43,161 nucleotides of DNA from Alphaproteobacteria bacterium (GCA_030148665.1 JASBSZ010000042.1:1-43161); one strand, 5' to 3'; numbered from the stretch's first letter, positions 1-9,427 are shown. The notes: generated by a model not told the origin, from the letters alone. Made by a program: numbers and translations.

Positions 1-2
1 GC

Positions 3-125
3 GACAACCTGAAATTCGGCGTCGAGCTGATCGCCCCGATCGCGATGGAAGAGGGCCTGCGCTTTGCCATCCGCGAAGGCGGCCGCACCGTCGGCTCGGG
101 CGTCGTCAGCAAGATCATCGAGTAG
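3..125 (+). CDS. tuf: Elongation factor Tu, C-terminal end (partial)
   Basis: The first 40 codons that are visible encode the last beta-barrel strands of EF-Tu, the GTPase that delivers aminoacyl-tRNA to the ribosome. The recognisable C-terminal signature is the stretch around [17 protein letters not shown] followed by TAG. The start and the GTPase domain lie outside the window. Its position directly before rpsJ is the standard end of the str operon leading into the S10 operon. Confidence is high because this C-terminus is almost invariant in bacteria. Confidence 0.95.
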   Translation, partial: DNLKFGVELIAPIAMEEGLRFAIREGGRTVGSGVVSKIIE

Positions 126-149
126 GCCCGCGCAAGCCTGCGAATTGAG

Positions 150-175
150 GCGGCGGGGGGATGCTCTCCCGCCGC
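150..175 (+). other. GC-rich hairpin in the tuf-rpsJ gap
   Basis: GCGGCGGG (150-157) can pair with CCCGCCGC (168-175) across a 10-base loop. No T-run follows, so it is not a classical intrinsic terminator. It sits in the leader of rpsJ, where S10-operon mRNA structure is sometimes regulatory, but no L4-type control is demonstrable here. Confidence 0.4.
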
Positions 176-211
176 AAAGATCGAAACCTGCAGCCCGAAA
201 GAGGCAGACAC

Positions 212-520
212 ATGCAAGGTCAAACCATTCGAATCCGGCTCAAGGCCTTCGATTACCGCGTTCTGGATGTCAGCACCGCGGAAATCGTCAACACGGCCAA
301 GCGGACCGGAGCCACGGTACGGGGGCCGATCCCCCTGCCGCGGAAGATCGAAAAATTCACGGTTCTGCGTGGTCCCCATGTAAACAAGAAGTCCCGTGAA
401 CAATTCGAAATCAGGACGCACAAGCGTCTGCTGGACATTGTTGATCCGACCCCGCAAACCGTGGACGCGCTGATGAAGCTCGACCTCGCGGCTGGCGTGG
501 ATGTCGAGATCAAGCTGTAA
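212..520 (+). CDS. rpsJ: 30S ribosomal protein S10
   Basis: The protein is 102 residues, the normal size for S10. S10 sits in the head of the 30S subunit and, as NusE, also joins the transcription antitermination complex. The sequence begins [19 protein letters not shown] and contains the typical GPIPLP segment and an RTHKRLLDI motif near the C-terminus. I chose the ATG at 212 over an in-frame upstream ATG at 161 because family members start here. It is the first gene of the S10 operon and is followed 17 bases later by rplC. Confidence 0.98.
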   Translation: MQGQTIRIRLKAFDYRVLDVSTAEIVNTAKRTGATVRGPIPLPRKIEKFTVLRGPHVNKKSREQFEIRTHKRLLDIVDPTPQTVDALMKLDLAAGVDVEIKL

Positions 521-537
521 GGGAGGGCATGGACATT

Positions 538-1272
538 ATGCGCTCTGGAGTTATCGCAAAGAAACTGGGCATGACCCGGCTTTTCCTTGAGGACGGGCGG
601 CAGGTGCCGGTGACCGTCCTGCATATGGAAAACCTGCAGGTCGTCGCACAGCGCACCGTCGAAAAGGACGGCTATACGGCCGTTCAGCTGGGTTGCGGCA
701 GTGCCAAGGCAAAACGCGTGTCGGCAGCGATGCGCGGCCATTTTGCCGCGGCCAAGGTCGAACCCAAGCGGAAGCTGGCCGAATTCCGTGTCAGCCCCGA
801 AAACCTGATCGAGGTTGGCGCCGAGATCACGGCCGACCACTTTCTCGAAGGGCAGAAGGTTGACGTTGCAGGCACATCGATCGGCAAGGGTTTTGCCGGC
901 GCGATGAAGCGGCACAATTTCGGCGGTCTGCGTGCATCGCACGGCGTTTCGATCAGCCACCGCAGCCACGGTTCGACCGGCCAGTGCCAGGAGCCGGGCC
1001 GCGTGTTCAAGGGCAAGAAGATGGCCGGCCATATGGGCGCCGTGCGCGTCACGACCCAGAACCTGGAAGTTGTGCGCACAGATCCCGAACGTGGCCTCAT
1101 CATGGTCAAGGGCGCCGTTCCCGGCTCAAAGGGTGGCTGGGTCACGATCCGCGATGCCGTGAAGAAAAAGATGCCCGAGGGCGTGCCTCTTCCGGCCGCT
1201 ATTCGGACTGCTCAGTCCGCGGAAGAATCGCAAGCCCCTGCCGAAGCCCCCGAAGGAGGCGCTGAAGAATGA
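538..1272 (+). CDS. rplC: 50S ribosomal protein L3
   Basis: L3 binds 23S rRNA near the peptidyl-transferase centre and nucleates 50S assembly. The 244-residue protein starts [14 protein letters not shown], as in relatives, and carries the conserved internal loop around [19 protein letters not shown]. An in-frame ATG at 529 would add three residues, but the Shine-Dalgarno GGAGG (522-526) is only 2 bases from it and 11 bases from the ATG at 538, so 538 is preferred. The C-terminal tail is rich in Ala and Glu, as in other alphaproteobacteria. The stop overlaps the rplD start (ATGA), implying coupled translation. Confidence 0.97.
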   Translation: MRSGVIAKKLGMTRLFLEDGRQVPVTVLHMENLQVVAQRTVEKDGYTAVQLGCGSAKAKRVSAAMRGHFAAAKVEPKRKLAEFRVSPENLIEVGAEITADHFLEGQKVDVAGTSIGKGFAGAMKRHNFGGLRASHGVSISHRSHGSTGQCQEPGRVFKGKKMAGHMGAVRVTTQNLEVVRTDPERGLIMVKGAVPGSKGGWVTIRDAVKKKMPEGVPLPAAIRTAQSAEESQAPAEAPEGGAEE

Positions 1273-1889
1273 AGGCTGAAGTCATCAAACTGGACGCCAA
1301 GAAGGCAGGCTCGATCGATCTTTCGGACGAGATTTTCGGCCTGACTCCGCGTGCCGACATCCTGCACCGGGTTGTGCGTTACCAGCTGGCCAAGCGCCAG
1401 CAGGGCACGCACAAGGTCAAGACCCGTTCCGAAACCAGCTATTCGACCAAGAAGATCTATCGCCAGAAGGGCACCGGCGGCGCACGCCACGGTGACCGTA
1501 ACGCGCCGATCTTTCGCAAGGGTGGTGTCTACAAGGGCCCGACCCCGCGCAGCCACGCGCATGAGCTGACCAAGAAGTTCCGCAAGCTGGGTCTCAAGCA
1601 TGCGCTCTCGGCCAAGGCATCGGCAGGCGAGCTGGTGGTTCTGGACGAGGCCCGGCTGAAAGAGGCCAAGACCGGCGTGCTGGCCAAGGCGGTCAAGGAT
1701 CTGGGCTGGAAGCGCGTTCTGATCATCGACGGCCCCGAGGTGGACGAGAATTTCGCCCTGGCGGCACGCAATATCGACGCGATCGACGTTCTGCCCAGCG
1801 TTGGCGCCAATGTCTATGACATCCTGCGTCGCGATACGCTGGTGCTGACCAAGGCCGGTGTCGAAGCTCTGGAGGCCCGACTGAAATGA
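1269..1889 (+). CDS. rplD: 50S ribosomal protein L4
   Basis: L4 is 206 residues here. It contacts domain I of 23S rRNA, and its extended loop lines the exit tunnel. The loop is visible as the basic segment [19 protein letters not shown] at about residues 62-80. In enterobacteria L4 also autoregulates the S10 operon; nothing in this window proves the same here. The gene overlaps rplC by 4 bases and rplW by 4 bases, so the three are probably translationally coupled. Confidence 0.97.
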   Translation: MKAEVIKLDAKKAGSIDLSDEIFGLTPRADILHRVVRYQLAKRQQGTHKVKTRSETSYSTKKIYRQKGTGGARHGDRNAPIFRKGGVYKGPTPRSHAHELTKKFRKLGLKHALSAKASAGELVVLDEARLKEAKTGVLAKAVKDLGWKRVLIIDGPEVDENFALAARNIDAIDVLPSVGANVYDILRRDTLVLTKAGVEALEARLK

Positions 1890-2182
1890 GCGTGAAAACC
1901 GAATATTACGATGTGATCCGCAAGCCGATCATCACCGAAAAGGCCACCATGGCCTCGGAAAACAACGCGGTTGTTTTCGAGGTTTCCATGTCGGCCAACA
2001 AGCCGCTGATCAAGGAGGCGGTGGAAAACCTGTTCGGCGTCAAGGTGAAGGCGGTCAACACCACCATCACCAAGGGCAAGGTCAAGCGTTTCAAGGGTCG
2101 TCCCGGCAAGCGCAAGGACGTGAAAAAGGCCTATGTCACCCTTGAAGAGGGGAACACCATCGACGTGACAACCGGGCTCTGA
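1886..2182 (+). CDS. rplW: 50S ribosomal protein L23
   Basis: L23 is 98 residues and lies at the polypeptide exit, where it is the docking site for trigger factor and SRP. The family motif [16 protein letters not shown] segment is present near the N-terminus ([14 protein letters not shown]), and the basic loop [12 protein letters not shown] lies at about residues 68-79. The start codon overlaps the end of rplD. A terminator-like hairpin follows the stop before rplB. Confidence 0.97.
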   Translation: MSVKTEYYDVIRKPIITEKATMASENNAVVFEVSMSANKPLIKEAVENLFGVKVKAVNTTITKGKVKRFKGRPGKRKDVKKAYVTLEEGNTIDVTTGL

Positions 2183-2198
2183 TAAACAGCGCCCGAAT

Positions 2199-2230
2199 CA
2201 CGGCCCCACCAGGGGCCGTGTTTGACTTTT
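2199..2230 (+). terminator. Terminator-like hairpin between rplW and rplB
   Basis: CACGGCCCC (2199-2207) pairs perfectly with GGGGCCGTG (2212-2220) across the tetraloop ACCA, and the sequence then reads TTTGACTTTT. This is a plausible intrinsic terminator or attenuator, though the T-run is interrupted. Because rplB continues in the same direction only 94 bases later with no clear promoter, partial termination or an mRNA-processing or stability role is more likely than a full stop. Confidence 0.5.
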
Positions 2231-2314
2231 CAATTCGCGGACCTTCGGGGCCGTTTACCACCAGGCCAGCGGGGAATCGCCCCAACGGCCGCAAGCAAAC
2301 GGAAGACAGAAAGC

Positions 2315-3154
2315 ATGGCACTCAAGTCGTACAAGCCGACAACGCCAGGCCAGCGCGGGCTGGTACTGATCGACCGTTCGGAGCTTTGGAAAGGGCGTCC
2401 GGTCAAATCCCTGACGGAAGGGTTGACCAAAAAGGGCGGTCGGAACAACACCGGGCGGATTACAATGCGTCGCAAGGGCGGTGGGGCAAAGCGCCTCTAT
2501 CGCATTGTGGATTTCAAGCGCCGCAAAATGGACATGCCGGCGACCGTCGAGCGGATCGAATACGACCCGAACCGGACCGCCTTTATCGCCCTGATCAGGT
2601 ATGAGGACGGCACGCAGTCCTATATCCTGGCGCCCCAGCGTCTGGGTGTCGGCGATACGGTGATTTCCTCGGCCAAGGCCGATATCAAGCCGGGCAATGC
2701 GATGCCGTTCAGCGGCATGCCGATCGGCACCATCGTCCACAACATCGAGCTCAAGCCCGGCAAGGGCGGCCAGATCGCACGCGCCGCGGGCACCTATGCC
2801 CAGTTTGTCGGCCGCGATGGCGGCTATGCCCAGATCCGCCTGTCAAGCGGCGAACTGCGCATGGTGCGTCAGGAATGCATGGCCACCGTCGGTGCCGTGT
2901 CGAACCCCGACAACAGCAACCAGAATCTCGGCAAGGCCGGTCGCAACCGCCACAAGGGCATTCGCCCGTCGGTGCGCGGCGTCGTGATGAACCCGGTCGA
3001 TCACCCCCATGGCGGCGGTGAAGGGCGGACTTCGGGCGGCCGTCACCCGGTGACCCCCTGGGGCAAGCCGACCAAGGGTGCGCGCACCCGCAACAACAAG
3101 ACGACGGACAAATACATCATCCGCTCGCGCCACGCGAAGAAGAAGGGTCGTTAA
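2315..3154 (+). CDS. rplB: 50S ribosomal protein L2
   Basis: L2 is 279 residues and is needed for subunit joining and peptidyl transfer. It starts [15 protein letters not shown]. The C-terminal segment [13 protein letters not shown] contains the conserved histidine of the peptidyl-transferase region. An upstream in-frame ATG at 2222 would add 31 residues that no L2 has, so the ATG at 2315 is the start. The gap to rplW is 132 bases and holds a hairpin; rpsS follows 3 bases after the stop. Confidence 0.98.
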   Translation: MALKSYKPTTPGQRGLVLIDRSELWKGRPVKSLTEGLTKKGGRNNTGRITMRRKGGGAKRLYRIVDFKRRKMDMPATVERIEYDPNRTAFIALIRYEDGTQSYILAPQRLGVGDTVISSAKADIKPGNAMPFSGMPIGTIVHNIELKPGKGGQIARAAGTYAQFVGRDGGYAQIRLSSGELRMVRQECMATVGAVSNPDNSNQNLGKAGRNRHKGIRPSVRGVVMNPVDHPHGGGEGRTSGGRHPVTPWGKPTKGARTRNNKTTDKYIIRSRHAKKKGR

Positions 3155-3157
3155 CAC

Positions 3158-3436
3158 ATGGCACGTTCTACCTGGAAAGGCCCTTTCGTCGATTCCTACG
3201 TCCTCAAGAAAGCCGAGGCAGCACGGGAATCGGGCCGCAAAGACGTTATCAAGATATGGTCCCGCCGTTCCACCATCCTGCCCCAGTTCGTGGGCCTGAC
3301 CTTTGGTGTCTACAACGGCCGCAAGCACATCCCCGTGCTGGTGACCGAGGAAATGATCGGGCAGAAATTCGGCGAATACGCGCCGACCCGCACCTATTAC
3401 GGGCATGCTGCCGACAAGAAAGCGAAACGGAAATAA
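3158..3436 (+). CDS. rpsS: 30S ribosomal protein S19
   Basis: S19 is 92 residues and forms a complex with S13 in the 30S head near the A site. The start [12 protein letters not shown] and the motif [15 protein letters not shown] are diagnostic. It is packed tightly between rplB and rplV, with 3-base gaps on both sides, so it is co-transcribed and probably coupled. Confidence 0.98.
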   Translation: MARSTWKGPFVDSYVLKKAEAARESGRKDVIKIWSRRSTILPQFVGLTFGVYNGRKHIPVLVTEEMIGQKFGEYAPTRTYYGHAADKKAKRK

Positions 3437-3439
3437 GTC

Positions 3440-3820
3440 ATGGGCAAAGCGAAAAATCCTCGCCGCGTGGCGGATAACGAAGCGATCGCCGTCAGCCGCA
3501 TGTTGCGCACGAGCCCGCAAAAGCTGAACCTGGTGGCCGCGATGATCCGTGGCAAGCCGGTCGAAAAGGCCATCGCCGATCTGACCTTCAGCAAAAAGCG
3601 CATCGCCGAAGATGTGCTGAAAACGCTGCAGTCGGCCATTGCCAACGCGGAAAACAACCACGGCCTTGATGTTGACGAGCTGATCGTCGCCGAGGCCTGG
3701 GTCGGCAAGAACCTGACCATGAAGCGCGGTCGTCCGCGTGCGCGCGGTCGTTACGGGAAGATCCTGAAGCCCTTTGCTCAGGTCACCATCAAAGTGCGCC
3801 AGGTAGAGGAGCAAGCGTAA
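3440..3820 (+). CDS. rplV: 50S ribosomal protein L22
   Basis: L22 is 126 residues. Its long beta-hairpin reaches into the exit tunnel, and changes there are known in other species to give macrolide resistance. The hairpin tip corresponds to [14 protein letters not shown] at about residues 95-108, which looks normal. The stop shares one base with the rpsC start (TAATG), a sign of translational coupling. Confidence 0.97.
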   Translation: MGKAKNPRRVADNEAIAVSRMLRTSPQKLNLVAAMIRGKPVEKAIADLTFSKKRIAEDVLKTLQSAIANAENNHGLDVDELIVAEAWVGKNLTMKRGRPRARGRYGKILKPFAQVTIKVRQVEEQA

Positions 3821-4521
3821 TGGGTCAGAAAATCAATCCGATCGGCTTTCGCCTGCAGGTCAACCGCACCTGGGACAGCCGCTGGTTTGCCAACAGCAAC
3901 GAGTTTGGCGATCTTCTGCTGGAAGATGTCAAGATCCGCGACTACATCAACAAGACCTGTGCGCAGGCAGGTGTATCGCGCGTGATCATCGAGCGTCCGC
4001 ACAAGAAGTGCCGCGTCACGATCCACTCGGCCCGCCCGGGTGTCATAATCGGCAAGAAGGGCGCCGACATCGAAAAGCTGCGGCGCAGCCTGTCGCAGTT
4101 TACCGACAGCGAACTGCATCTGAACATCGTCGAGGTCCGCAAGCCCGAGCTCGACGCCCAGCTGGTTGCTGAAAGCGTTGCGCAACAGTTGGAGCGGCGG
4201 GTTTCCTTCCGCCGTGCGATGAAACGCGCGGTGCAGAACGCCATGCGTATGGGCGCCCTTGGCATCAGGATCAATGTCGCCGGACGTCTGGGCGGGGCCG
4301 AGATCGCGCGCACCGAATGGTATCGCGAGGGCCGCGTGCCCCTGCACACTCTGCGCGCCGATATCGATTATGCCACCTCCGAGGCCCTGACCGCCTATGG
4401 GATCATCGGCATCAAGGTGTGGATCTTCAAGGGCGAGATCATGGAGCACGATCCGCAGGCGCGCGATCGTCGGGCACAGGAACTTCAAGAAGGGGGTGGG
4501 CCGCGCTCGCATCGCCGCTGA
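3820..4521 (+). CDS. rpsC: 30S ribosomal protein S3
   Basis: S3 is 233 residues and forms part of the mRNA entry tunnel with helicase function. It starts [12 protein letters not shown] and contains a KH-type RNA-binding domain, with the GxxG loop visible as IGKKG within [18 protein letters not shown] at about residues 67-84. The C-terminus is a short basic tail, as in relatives. It overlaps rplV by one base; rplP follows after 30 bases with a GGAGAG-type ribosome-binding site. Confidence 0.97.
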   Translation: MGQKINPIGFRLQVNRTWDSRWFANSNEFGDLLLEDVKIRDYINKTCAQAGVSRVIIERPHKKCRVTIHSARPGVIIGKKGADIEKLRRSLSQFTDSELHLNIVEVRKPELDAQLVAESVAQQLERRVSFRRAMKRAVQNAMRMGALGIRINVAGRLGGAEIARTEWYREGRVPLHTLRADIDYATSEALTAYGIIGIKVWIFKGEIMEHDPQARDRRAQELQEGGGPRSHRR

Positions 4522-4551
4522 TCGCGCCGCGCCCCTTACAGGAGAGAGACA

Positions 4552-4965
4552 ATGCTTTCACCCAAGCGCACGAAATTCCGCAAGCAGCACAAGGGCCGCA
4601 TCCACGGCCAGGCCAAGGGCGGAACCGAGCTGACCTTTGGCCATTACGGCCTGAAGGCGACCCAGCCCGAGCGCATCACCGCCCGCCAGATCGAGGCCGC
4701 ACGTCGTGCCATGACCCGGCACATGAAACGTCAGGGCCGTGTCTGGATCAGGATTTTCCCGGATGTGCCCGTGACCAAGAAACCCACCGAGGTTCGGATG
4801 GGCAAGGGCAAGGGCTCGGTCGAGTACTGGGCCGCCAGGGTAAAGCCGGGCCGCATCATGTTTGAGATTGACGGCGTGGCCGAATCCGTGGCAAGAGAGG
4901 CGCTCCGCCTCGCGGCGATGAAACTGCCGGTCAAATGCCGGTTCGTTCAGCGCGAGGATTGGTGA
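4552..4965 (+). CDS. rplP: 50S ribosomal protein L16
   Basis: L16 is 137 residues and binds near the A-site tRNA on the 50S subunit. The start [16 protein letters not shown] and the internal [19 protein letters not shown] are typical. The gene is followed by a 103-base gap holding a terminator-like hairpin, whereas many bacteria have rplP and rpmC almost touching. Confidence 0.97.
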   Translation: MLSPKRTKFRKQHKGRIHGQAKGGTELTFGHYGLKATQPERITARQIEAARRAMTRHMKRQGRVWIRIFPDVPVTKKPTEVRMGKGKGSVEYWAARVKPGRIMFEIDGVAESVAREALRLAAMKLPVKCRFVQREDW

Positions 4966-4968
4966 CAA

Positions 4969-5014
4969 CCTGCCCCCCGCGCAAGACACGCAGGGGGTTC
5001 AGGCGTTTTTTGTT
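4969..5014 (+). terminator. Terminator-like hairpin between rplP and rpmC
   Basis: The stem is formed by CCTG and CCCCC on the left (4969-4978) with GGGGG and CAGG on the right (4992-5003), and a CGCG/CGC pairing inside it. It is followed by six T (5006-5011). A second small hairpin, CACCGG/CCGGTG, lies at 5022-5043. The T-run makes this the most terminator-like of the hairpins inside the S10 genes. No obvious promoter follows before rpmC, so it probably attenuates rather than ends transcription. Confidence 0.55.
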
Positions 5015-5068
5015 GGAAAAGCACCGGCCGGAATGGTCCGGTGACTTCTGAAAGAAGGATGGTACGCG

Positions 5069-5272
5069 ATGGACGCTGCCGAGTTGAGAGACAAGACACC
5101 CGACCAGCTGCGTGAAGAGCTGGCCAACCTGAAGAAAGAGGCGTTCAACCTCAGGTTTCAGCAGGCCAGTGGCGCATTGGAAAACACGGCGCGCATGCGC
5201 ACCGTGCGCCGCGACGTGGCGCGGGTTCTGACCGTACTGAACGAGAAGGCCGCACAAGCGGCGGCAGACTAG
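5069..5272 (+). CDS. rpmC: 50S ribosomal protein L29
   Basis: L29 is 67 residues, a mostly helical protein beside L23 at the tunnel exit. The start reads [18 protein letters not shown] and the core motif is [18 protein letters not shown]. The ribosome-binding site is GAAAGAAGGA, upstream of the ATG. rpsQ follows after 14 bases. Confidence 0.96.
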   Translation: MDAAELRDKTPDQLREELANLKKEAFNLRFQQASGALENTARMRTVRRDVARVLTVLNEKAAQAAAD

Positions 5273-5286
5273 AGGAAGCGTGAATC

Positions 5287-5523
5287 ATGCCAAAGCGTAT
5301 TCTTCAGGGCACAGTGACCAGCGACAAGAACGACCAGACCGTTACCGTTCTGGTGGAACGTCGTTTCACGCATCCGGTTCTGAAAAAGACCATTCGTAAG
5401 TCCAAGAAATACCGGGCTCACGATGAAAGCAACCAGTTCAAGGTCGGTGACAGCGTTCGCATCCGCGAATGTGCGCCGCACTCGAAGACCAAACGCTGGG
5501 AGGTCGTGACCGACGCCTCTTGA
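5287..5523 (+). CDS. rpsQ: 30S ribosomal protein S17
   Basis: S17 is 78 residues, an OB-fold primary binder of 16S rRNA. Family features are [16 protein letters not shown] near the start and the KKYRAHDE and [15 protein letters not shown] segments. It ends the S10 gene set; rplN starts after a 79-base gap. Confidence 0.97.
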   Translation: MPKRILQGTVTSDKNDQTVTVLVERRFTHPVLKKTIRKSKKYRAHDESNQFKVGDSVRIRECAPHSKTKRWEVVTDAS

Positions 5524-5602
5524 GGCAGGGAAACGACATCCAGTTTAATCGAAACCGTGGGGCCGGAACTGCAACAGGTCCCCACAGGTCGGGAGAAACC
5601 AA

Positions 5603-5971
5603 ATGATCCAGATGCAGACAAATCTGGATGTAGCTGACAACTCCGGCGCTCGCCGGGTTCAGTGCATCAAGGTTCTGGGCGGTTCCAAACGGAAATATGC
5701 ATCCGTCGGGGACATCATTGTCGTCTCGGTGAAAGAAGCCATTCCGCGCGGCAAGGTAAAGAAGGGCGACGTTCGCAAGGCAGTGGTGGTGCGTACCGCC
5801 AAGGAAGTCCGTCGCGAAGACGGCACGGCCATCCGGTTTGACCGGAACGCCGCGGTCATCCTCAACAATGCCGGCGAGCCCATCGGTACCCGTATCTTCG
5901 GGCCGGTCGTGCGTGAACTGCGCGCCAAGAACTTCATGAAGATCATCTCTCTCGCCCCGGAGGTGCTGTAA
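5603..5971 (+). CDS. rplN: 50S ribosomal protein L14
   Basis: L14 is 122 residues, the invariant length of the family. It forms an intersubunit bridge and is the binding site for silencing factor RsfS. The start [18 protein letters not shown] and the stretch [13 protein letters not shown] are diagnostic. It opens the spc gene set. The leader holds a possible hairpin with arms GTGGGG (5557-5562) and CCCCAC (5580-5585), and the ribosome-binding site is GGGAGAAACC. rplX begins one base after the stop. Confidence 0.98.
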   Translation: MIQMQTNLDVADNSGARRVQCIKVLGGSKRKYASVGDIIVVSVKEAIPRGKVKKGDVRKAVVVRTAKEVRREDGTAIRFDRNAAVILNNAGEPIGTRIFGPVVRELRAKNFMKIISLAPEVL

Positions 5972-5972
5972 G

Positions 5973-6287
5973 ATGGCTGCCAAACTGAAAAAGGGTGATA
6001 CGGTCGTCGTCCTTGCCGGCAAGGACAAGGGCAAGGAAGGCGAGATCGCCTCGGTCAACCCCAAGACCGGCAAGGCCGTCGTGACCGGCGTGAATGTCGC
6101 CATCCGTCACACCAAGCAGAGCGCGAATACCCAGGGCGGGCGCATCCCCATGGAGATGCCGATCGACCTGTCGAACCTGGCGCTTGTCGATCCCAAGGAC
6201 GGCGGCCCGACCCGGGTCGGTTTCCGCATGGAAGGCGACAAGAAGGTCCGCTATGCCAAGAAATCGGGAGCAGTGATCGATGGCTGA
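5973..6287 (+). CDS. rplX: 50S ribosomal protein L24
   Basis: L24 is 104 residues and starts 50S assembly by binding the 5' end of 23S rRNA. A KOW-type fold is indicated by [18 protein letters not shown] at about residues 6-23. The 3' end overlaps rplE by 8 bases. Confidence 0.97.
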   Translation: MAAKLKKGDTVVVLAGKDKGKEGEIASVNPKTGKAVVTGVNVAIRHTKQSANTQGGRIPMEMPIDLSNLALVDPKDGGPTRVGFRMEGDKKVRYAKKSGAVIDG

Positions 6288-6831
6288 TTATACCCCCCGC
6301 CTGAAAGCGCAGTACAAGGATCAGATCCGCACCGCGCTGAAAGAAGAATTCGCCTACAAGAACGACATGCAGATCCCGCGGCTCGACAAGATCGTGCTGA
6401 ACATGGGTATCGGCGAGGCCGTGGCCGACAGCAAGAAGATCCGCTCGGCCGAGGCTGACCTCACCACCATCGCCGGGCAAAAGGCCGTCGTCACCCGTGC
6501 CAAGAAATCCATTGCGGGTTTCAAGGTGCGCGAAGGCATGCCGCTGGGTGTCAAGGTCACCTTGCGTGGCGACCGGATGTATGAATTCCTCGATCGCCTG
6601 ATCACGATCGCAATGCCCCGCGTGCGTGACTTTCGTGGTGTTTCCGCCAAGAGCTTTGACGGGCGCGGGAACTATGCGATGGGCCTGAAGGAACATATCG
6701 TGTTCCCCGAGATCGACTTTGACAAGGTCGATCAGATCTGGGGCATGGATATCGTCATCTGCACCACCGCAAACACCGATGCCGAAGCCAAGAGCCTGTT
6801 GAAGCATTTCAACATGCCGTTCAACGCGTGA
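6280..6831 (+). CDS. rplE: 50S ribosomal protein L5
   Basis: L5 is 183 residues, binds 5S rRNA and contacts P-site tRNA. Typical segments are [16 protein letters not shown] and [15 protein letters not shown]. The chosen ATG at 6280 lies within the last codons of rplX, and the reading frame runs unbroken into family-specific sequence (YTPRLKAQY) within a few residues. Confidence 0.97.
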   Translation: MADYTPRLKAQYKDQIRTALKEEFAYKNDMQIPRLDKIVLNMGIGEAVADSKKIRSAEADLTTIAGQKAVVTRAKKSIAGFKVREGMPLGVKVTLRGDRMYEFLDRLITIAMPRVRDFRGVSAKSFDGRGNYAMGLKEHIVFPEIDFDKVDQIWGMDIVICTTANTDAEAKSLLKHFNMPFNA

Positions 6832-6852
6832 CGCGCGTCAAGGAGATTTATC

Positions 6853-7158
6853 ATGGCAAAAGCTGCAATGGTCCAACGCGAAGTCAAGCGCCAGAAGCTG
6901 GTGGCGAAATACGCCGCCAGGCGCGCCGCGCTGAAGGAAATCGCGAACAACCAGGACCTGCCGATGGAAGAGCGCTTCAAGGCGCGTCTGAAACTGGCGA
7001 AACTGCCCCGCAACTCGTCGCCCACCCGCCTGCACAATCGCTGCCAGCTGACGGGTCGTCCGAAGGGTTATTATCGCAAACTCAAGGTATCGCGGATCGC
7101 GCTGCGCGAGCTGGCCAGCAATGGTCAGATCCCCGGCATGGTCAAGTCGAGCTGGTAA
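6853..7158 (+). CDS. rpsN: 30S ribosomal protein S14 (zinc-independent type)
   Basis: S14 is 101 residues, the long C-minus form. It has only one cysteine in the region where zinc-type S14 has a CxxC pair ([15 protein letters not shown]), so it should not bind zinc. It sits in the 30S head. A GGAGATTT ribosome-binding site precedes the ATG. Confidence 0.97.
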   Translation: MAKAAMVQREVKRQKLVAKYAARRAALKEIANNQDLPMEERFKARLKLAKLPRNSSPTRLHNRCQLTGRPKGYYRKLKVSRIALRELASNGQIPGMVKSSW

Positions 7159-7172
7159 GGGAGGTCTGAGAT

Positions 7173-7571
7173 ATGTCAATGAACGATCCTCTCGGCGATA
7201 TGCTGACCCGCATCCGCAACGCACAGATGCGCGGCAAGTCCACCGTTCGGACCCCGGCATCCAAGCTGCGTCGCTGGGTGCTGGATGTGCTCAAGCGCGA
7301 AGGCTATATCCGGGGCTACGAAGAAGTCACCAACGATGCCGGTCACCCGGAAATCGAGATCAGCCTCAAATATTTCGACGGCACCCCGGTGATCCGCGAA
7401 ATCAGGCGCGTCTCCAAGCCCGGCCGCCGCGTTTATGCCGGCGTCAAGGATATTCCGCAGGTCCGTCAGGGCCTCGGGATCGCGATTGTCTCGACGCCGA
7501 AAGGCGTGATGTCCGATGCACAGGCCCGTACCGACAATGTCGGTGGCGAAGTCCTGTGCACCGTCTTCTGA
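7173..7571 (+). CDS. rpsH: 30S ribosomal protein S8
   Basis: S8 is 132 residues and binds helix 21 of 16S rRNA. In E. coli it represses the spc operon by binding its mRNA near rplE; that control cannot be seen here. Recognisable parts are [14 protein letters not shown] at the N-terminus and [18 protein letters not shown] near the C-terminus. rplF starts 10 bases downstream. Confidence 0.97.
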   Translation: MSMNDPLGDMLTRIRNAQMRGKSTVRTPASKLRRWVLDVLKREGYIRGYEEVTNDAGHPEIEISLKYFDGTPVIREIRRVSKPGRRVYAGVKDIPQVRQGLGIAIVSTPKGVMSDAQARTDNVGGEVLCTVF

Positions 7572-7581
7572 GGAGGGTGGT

Positions 7582-8115
7582 ATGTCTCGTATTGGCAAGA
7601 AACCGGTAGAGCTGCCCGGCGGCGTTACCGCGAATGTCTCGGGTCAGACGGTCGAGGTAAAGGGCCCCAAGGGCACCCGCGTCTTTACCGCCACCGATGA
7701 TGTGACGATCACGCTGGACGGCAACCTGATCACGGTCACCCCGCGCGGCAATTCCAAGCGTGCGCGTCAGCAGTGGGGCATGACCCGCACCCAGATCGCA
7801 AACTGCGTGACCGGCGTGACACAGGGTTTCCGCAAGGAACTGGAAATCAACGGCATCGGCTATCGCGCACAGATGCAGGGCAAGGTTCTGAAACTGTCGC
7901 TCGGCCTGTCGCATGACGTGAATTTCGAGGTTCCCGACAGTGTGACAGTCACCGTTCCCAAGGCGACGGAAATCACCGTCGAGGGCATCGACCAGCAGGT
8001 CGTGGGTGAAGTTGCCGCGAAGATCCGCGAATGGCGCAAGCCCGAACCCTACAAGGGCAAGGGCATCAAGTACAAAGACGAATATATCTTCCGCAAGGAA
8101 GGTAAAAAGAAATAA
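7582..8115 (+). CDS. rplF: 50S ribosomal protein L6
   Basis: L6 is 177 residues with two similar domains, and lies near the factor-binding region of the 50S. The start [15 protein letters not shown] and the C-terminal [15 protein letters not shown] are diagnostic. An in-frame ATG at 7516 lies inside rpsH and is not used. GAGGAGGGTGGT provides the ribosome-binding site. Confidence 0.97.
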   Translation: MSRIGKKPVELPGGVTANVSGQTVEVKGPKGTRVFTATDDVTITLDGNLITVTPRGNSKRARQQWGMTRTQIANCVTGVTQGFRKELEINGIGYRAQMQGKVLKLSLGLSHDVNFEVPDSVTVTVPKATEITVEGIDQQVVGEVAAKIREWRKPEPYKGKGIKYKDEYIFRKEGKKK

Positions 8116-8127
8116 GGAACCAGAGAC

Positions 8128-8487
8128 ATGGCTACATCAAAGCGCAATCTGTTCCTTAGGCGCCGTCTGCGCGTTCGGAACAAACTTCGCAAGCACGCGG
8201 GCGATCGCCCCCGTCTGAGCGTTCATCGTTCAAGCAAGAACATCTCGGTCCAGCTGATCGACGATGTTCGCGGGGTGACCCTGTGCTCGGCCTCCAGCCT
8301 TGAAAAGGATCTGGGCGTCGTCGGCAAGAACAACATCGAGGCGTCGGCCAAGGTGGGCGCGGCAATCGCCGAGCGCGCGAAAAAGGCCGGTATCGACGAG
8401 TGCTATTTTGACCGCGGGGGTTTCCTGTATCACGGGAAGATCAAGGCCCTGGCTGACGCTGCCCGCGAGGGCGGCCTGAAATTCTGA
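8128..8487 (+). CDS. rplR: 50S ribosomal protein L18
   Basis: L18 is 119 residues and helps dock 5S rRNA. The basic N-terminus ([12 protein letters not shown]), the [18 protein letters not shown] segment and the C-terminal [21 protein letters not shown] are all typical. It lies in the standard place between rplF and rpsE. Confidence 0.97.
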   Translation: MATSKRNLFLRRRLRVRNKLRKHAGDRPRLSVHRSSKNISVQLIDDVRGVTLCSASSLEKDLGVVGKNNIEASAKVGAAIAERAKKAGIDECYFDRGGFLYHGKIKALADAAREGGLKF

Positions 8488-8499
8488 GGAGTATCCGGA

Positions 8500-9075
8500 A
8501 TGGCAAGAGAAGATAACCGCCGGAGAGGTCGCGACCGCGACGAGACCCCGGAATTCGCCGATCGTCTGGTGGCCATCAACCGCGTGTCGAAAACCGTCAA
8601 GGGCGGCAAGCGCTTCGGTTTCGCCGCGCTGGTTGTCGTCGGCGACCAGAAAGGCCGCGTGGGCTTTGGCAAGGGCAAGGCGAAAGAGGTGCCCGAGGCC
8701 ATCCGCAAGGCAACCGAACAGGCCAAGCGCCAGATGATCCGCGTGCCTCTGCGCGAGGGTCGCACCCTGCACCACGACATCGAGGGGCGCCACGGTGCCG
8801 GCAAGGTCGTGATGCGTCCGGCCCCGGCCGGTACCGGTATCATCGCCGGTGGTCCGATGCGCGCCGTGTTCGAGATGCTGGGCCTGCAGGACGTCGTGTC
8901 GAAATCGATTGGCTCGCAGAACCCCTATAACATGATCCGTGCCACCATGGACGGGCTGATGAAGGAATCCTCGCCGCGCATGGTTGCCCAGCGTCGCGGC
9001 CGCAAGGTTTCCGAGATCCTGCCCAAGGCGCATGAGCCCGCCCCGGCGGCCACGGCCAAACAAGCGGAGGCCTGA
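8500..9075 (+). CDS. rpsE: 30S ribosomal protein S5
   Basis: S5 is 191 residues. It helps form the mRNA entry channel and influences decoding fidelity; changes in the GGRRF-like loop give spectinomycin resistance in E. coli. The equivalent loop here is [14 protein letters not shown] at about residues 33-46 and looks wild type. The C-terminus carries an Ala/Pro-rich tail. rpmD follows after 5 bases. Confidence 0.97.
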   Translation: MAREDNRRRGRDRDETPEFADRLVAINRVSKTVKGGKRFGFAALVVVGDQKGRVGFGKGKAKEVPEAIRKATEQAKRQMIRVPLREGRTLHHDIEGRHGAGKVVMRPAPAGTGIIAGGPMRAVFEMLGLQDVVSKSIGSQNPYNMIRATMDGLMKESSPRMVAQRRGRKVSEILPKAHEPAPAATAKQAEA

Positions 9076-9080
9076 GACAG

Positions 9081-9269
9081 ATGGCTAAGACAATCGTCGT
9101 CAAGCAGATCGGCAGCCCGATCCGCCGTCCGGCCAAGCAGCGCCAGACGCTGATCGGTCTGGGCCTGAACAAGATGCACAAGACGCGCGAACTTGAAGAC
9201 ACCCCCGCGATCCGCGGCATGGTTGCCAAGATCCCGCATCTGGTGGAAATCGTCGAGGAAAAGGGCTGA
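9081..9269 (+). CDS. rpmD: 50S ribosomal protein L30
   Basis: L30 is 62 residues with the family pattern [21 protein letters not shown] at the N-terminal half. It is the last gene before a 259-base break in the spc gene set that holds a terminator-like hairpin and a promoter candidate, so it may be the end of one transcript. Confidence 0.96.
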   Translation: MAKTIVVKQIGSPIRRPAKQRQTLIGLGLNKMHKTRELEDTPAIRGMVAKIPHLVEIVEEKG

Positions 9270-9297
9270 TCGCCTTTGTTCCCGACCTCTGAACGAT

Positions 9298-9331
9298 GAA
9301 AACGCCCCGTGTCGGACCGCGGGGCGTTTTC
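9298..9331 (+). terminator. Terminator-like hairpin after rpmD
   Basis: GAAAACGCCCC (9298-9308) pairs perfectly over 11 bp with GGGGCGTTTTC (9321-9331) around a 12-base loop. The A-run and T-run flanking the GC stem make it usable as an intrinsic terminator in both directions. It lies 28 bases after the rpmD stop. Confidence 0.7.
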
Positions 9332-9398
9332 GATAGGGCCGCACGCAGATCCTTGCAGGATTGGTGCCCGCGTCAGGTCGCACCTGTCCAACTGGCCC

Positions 9399-9427
9399 TT
9401 GATCCCCGCCCGGCCAACGTCTATACG
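9399..9427 (+). promoter_or_regulatory. Candidate sigma-70 promoter for rplO-secY-adk
   Basis: TTGATC (9399-9404), a 17-base spacer and TATACG (9422-9427) give a good housekeeping-type promoter about 100 bases upstream of rplO and downstream of the terminator-like hairpin at 9298. The combination argues that rplO, secY and adk can be transcribed independently. Confidence 0.5.

Noticed and set aside
2221..2250. Promoter for rplB beginning with TTGACT
   Set aside because: The -35-like hexamer is present, but no -10 element lies 16-18 bases downstream.
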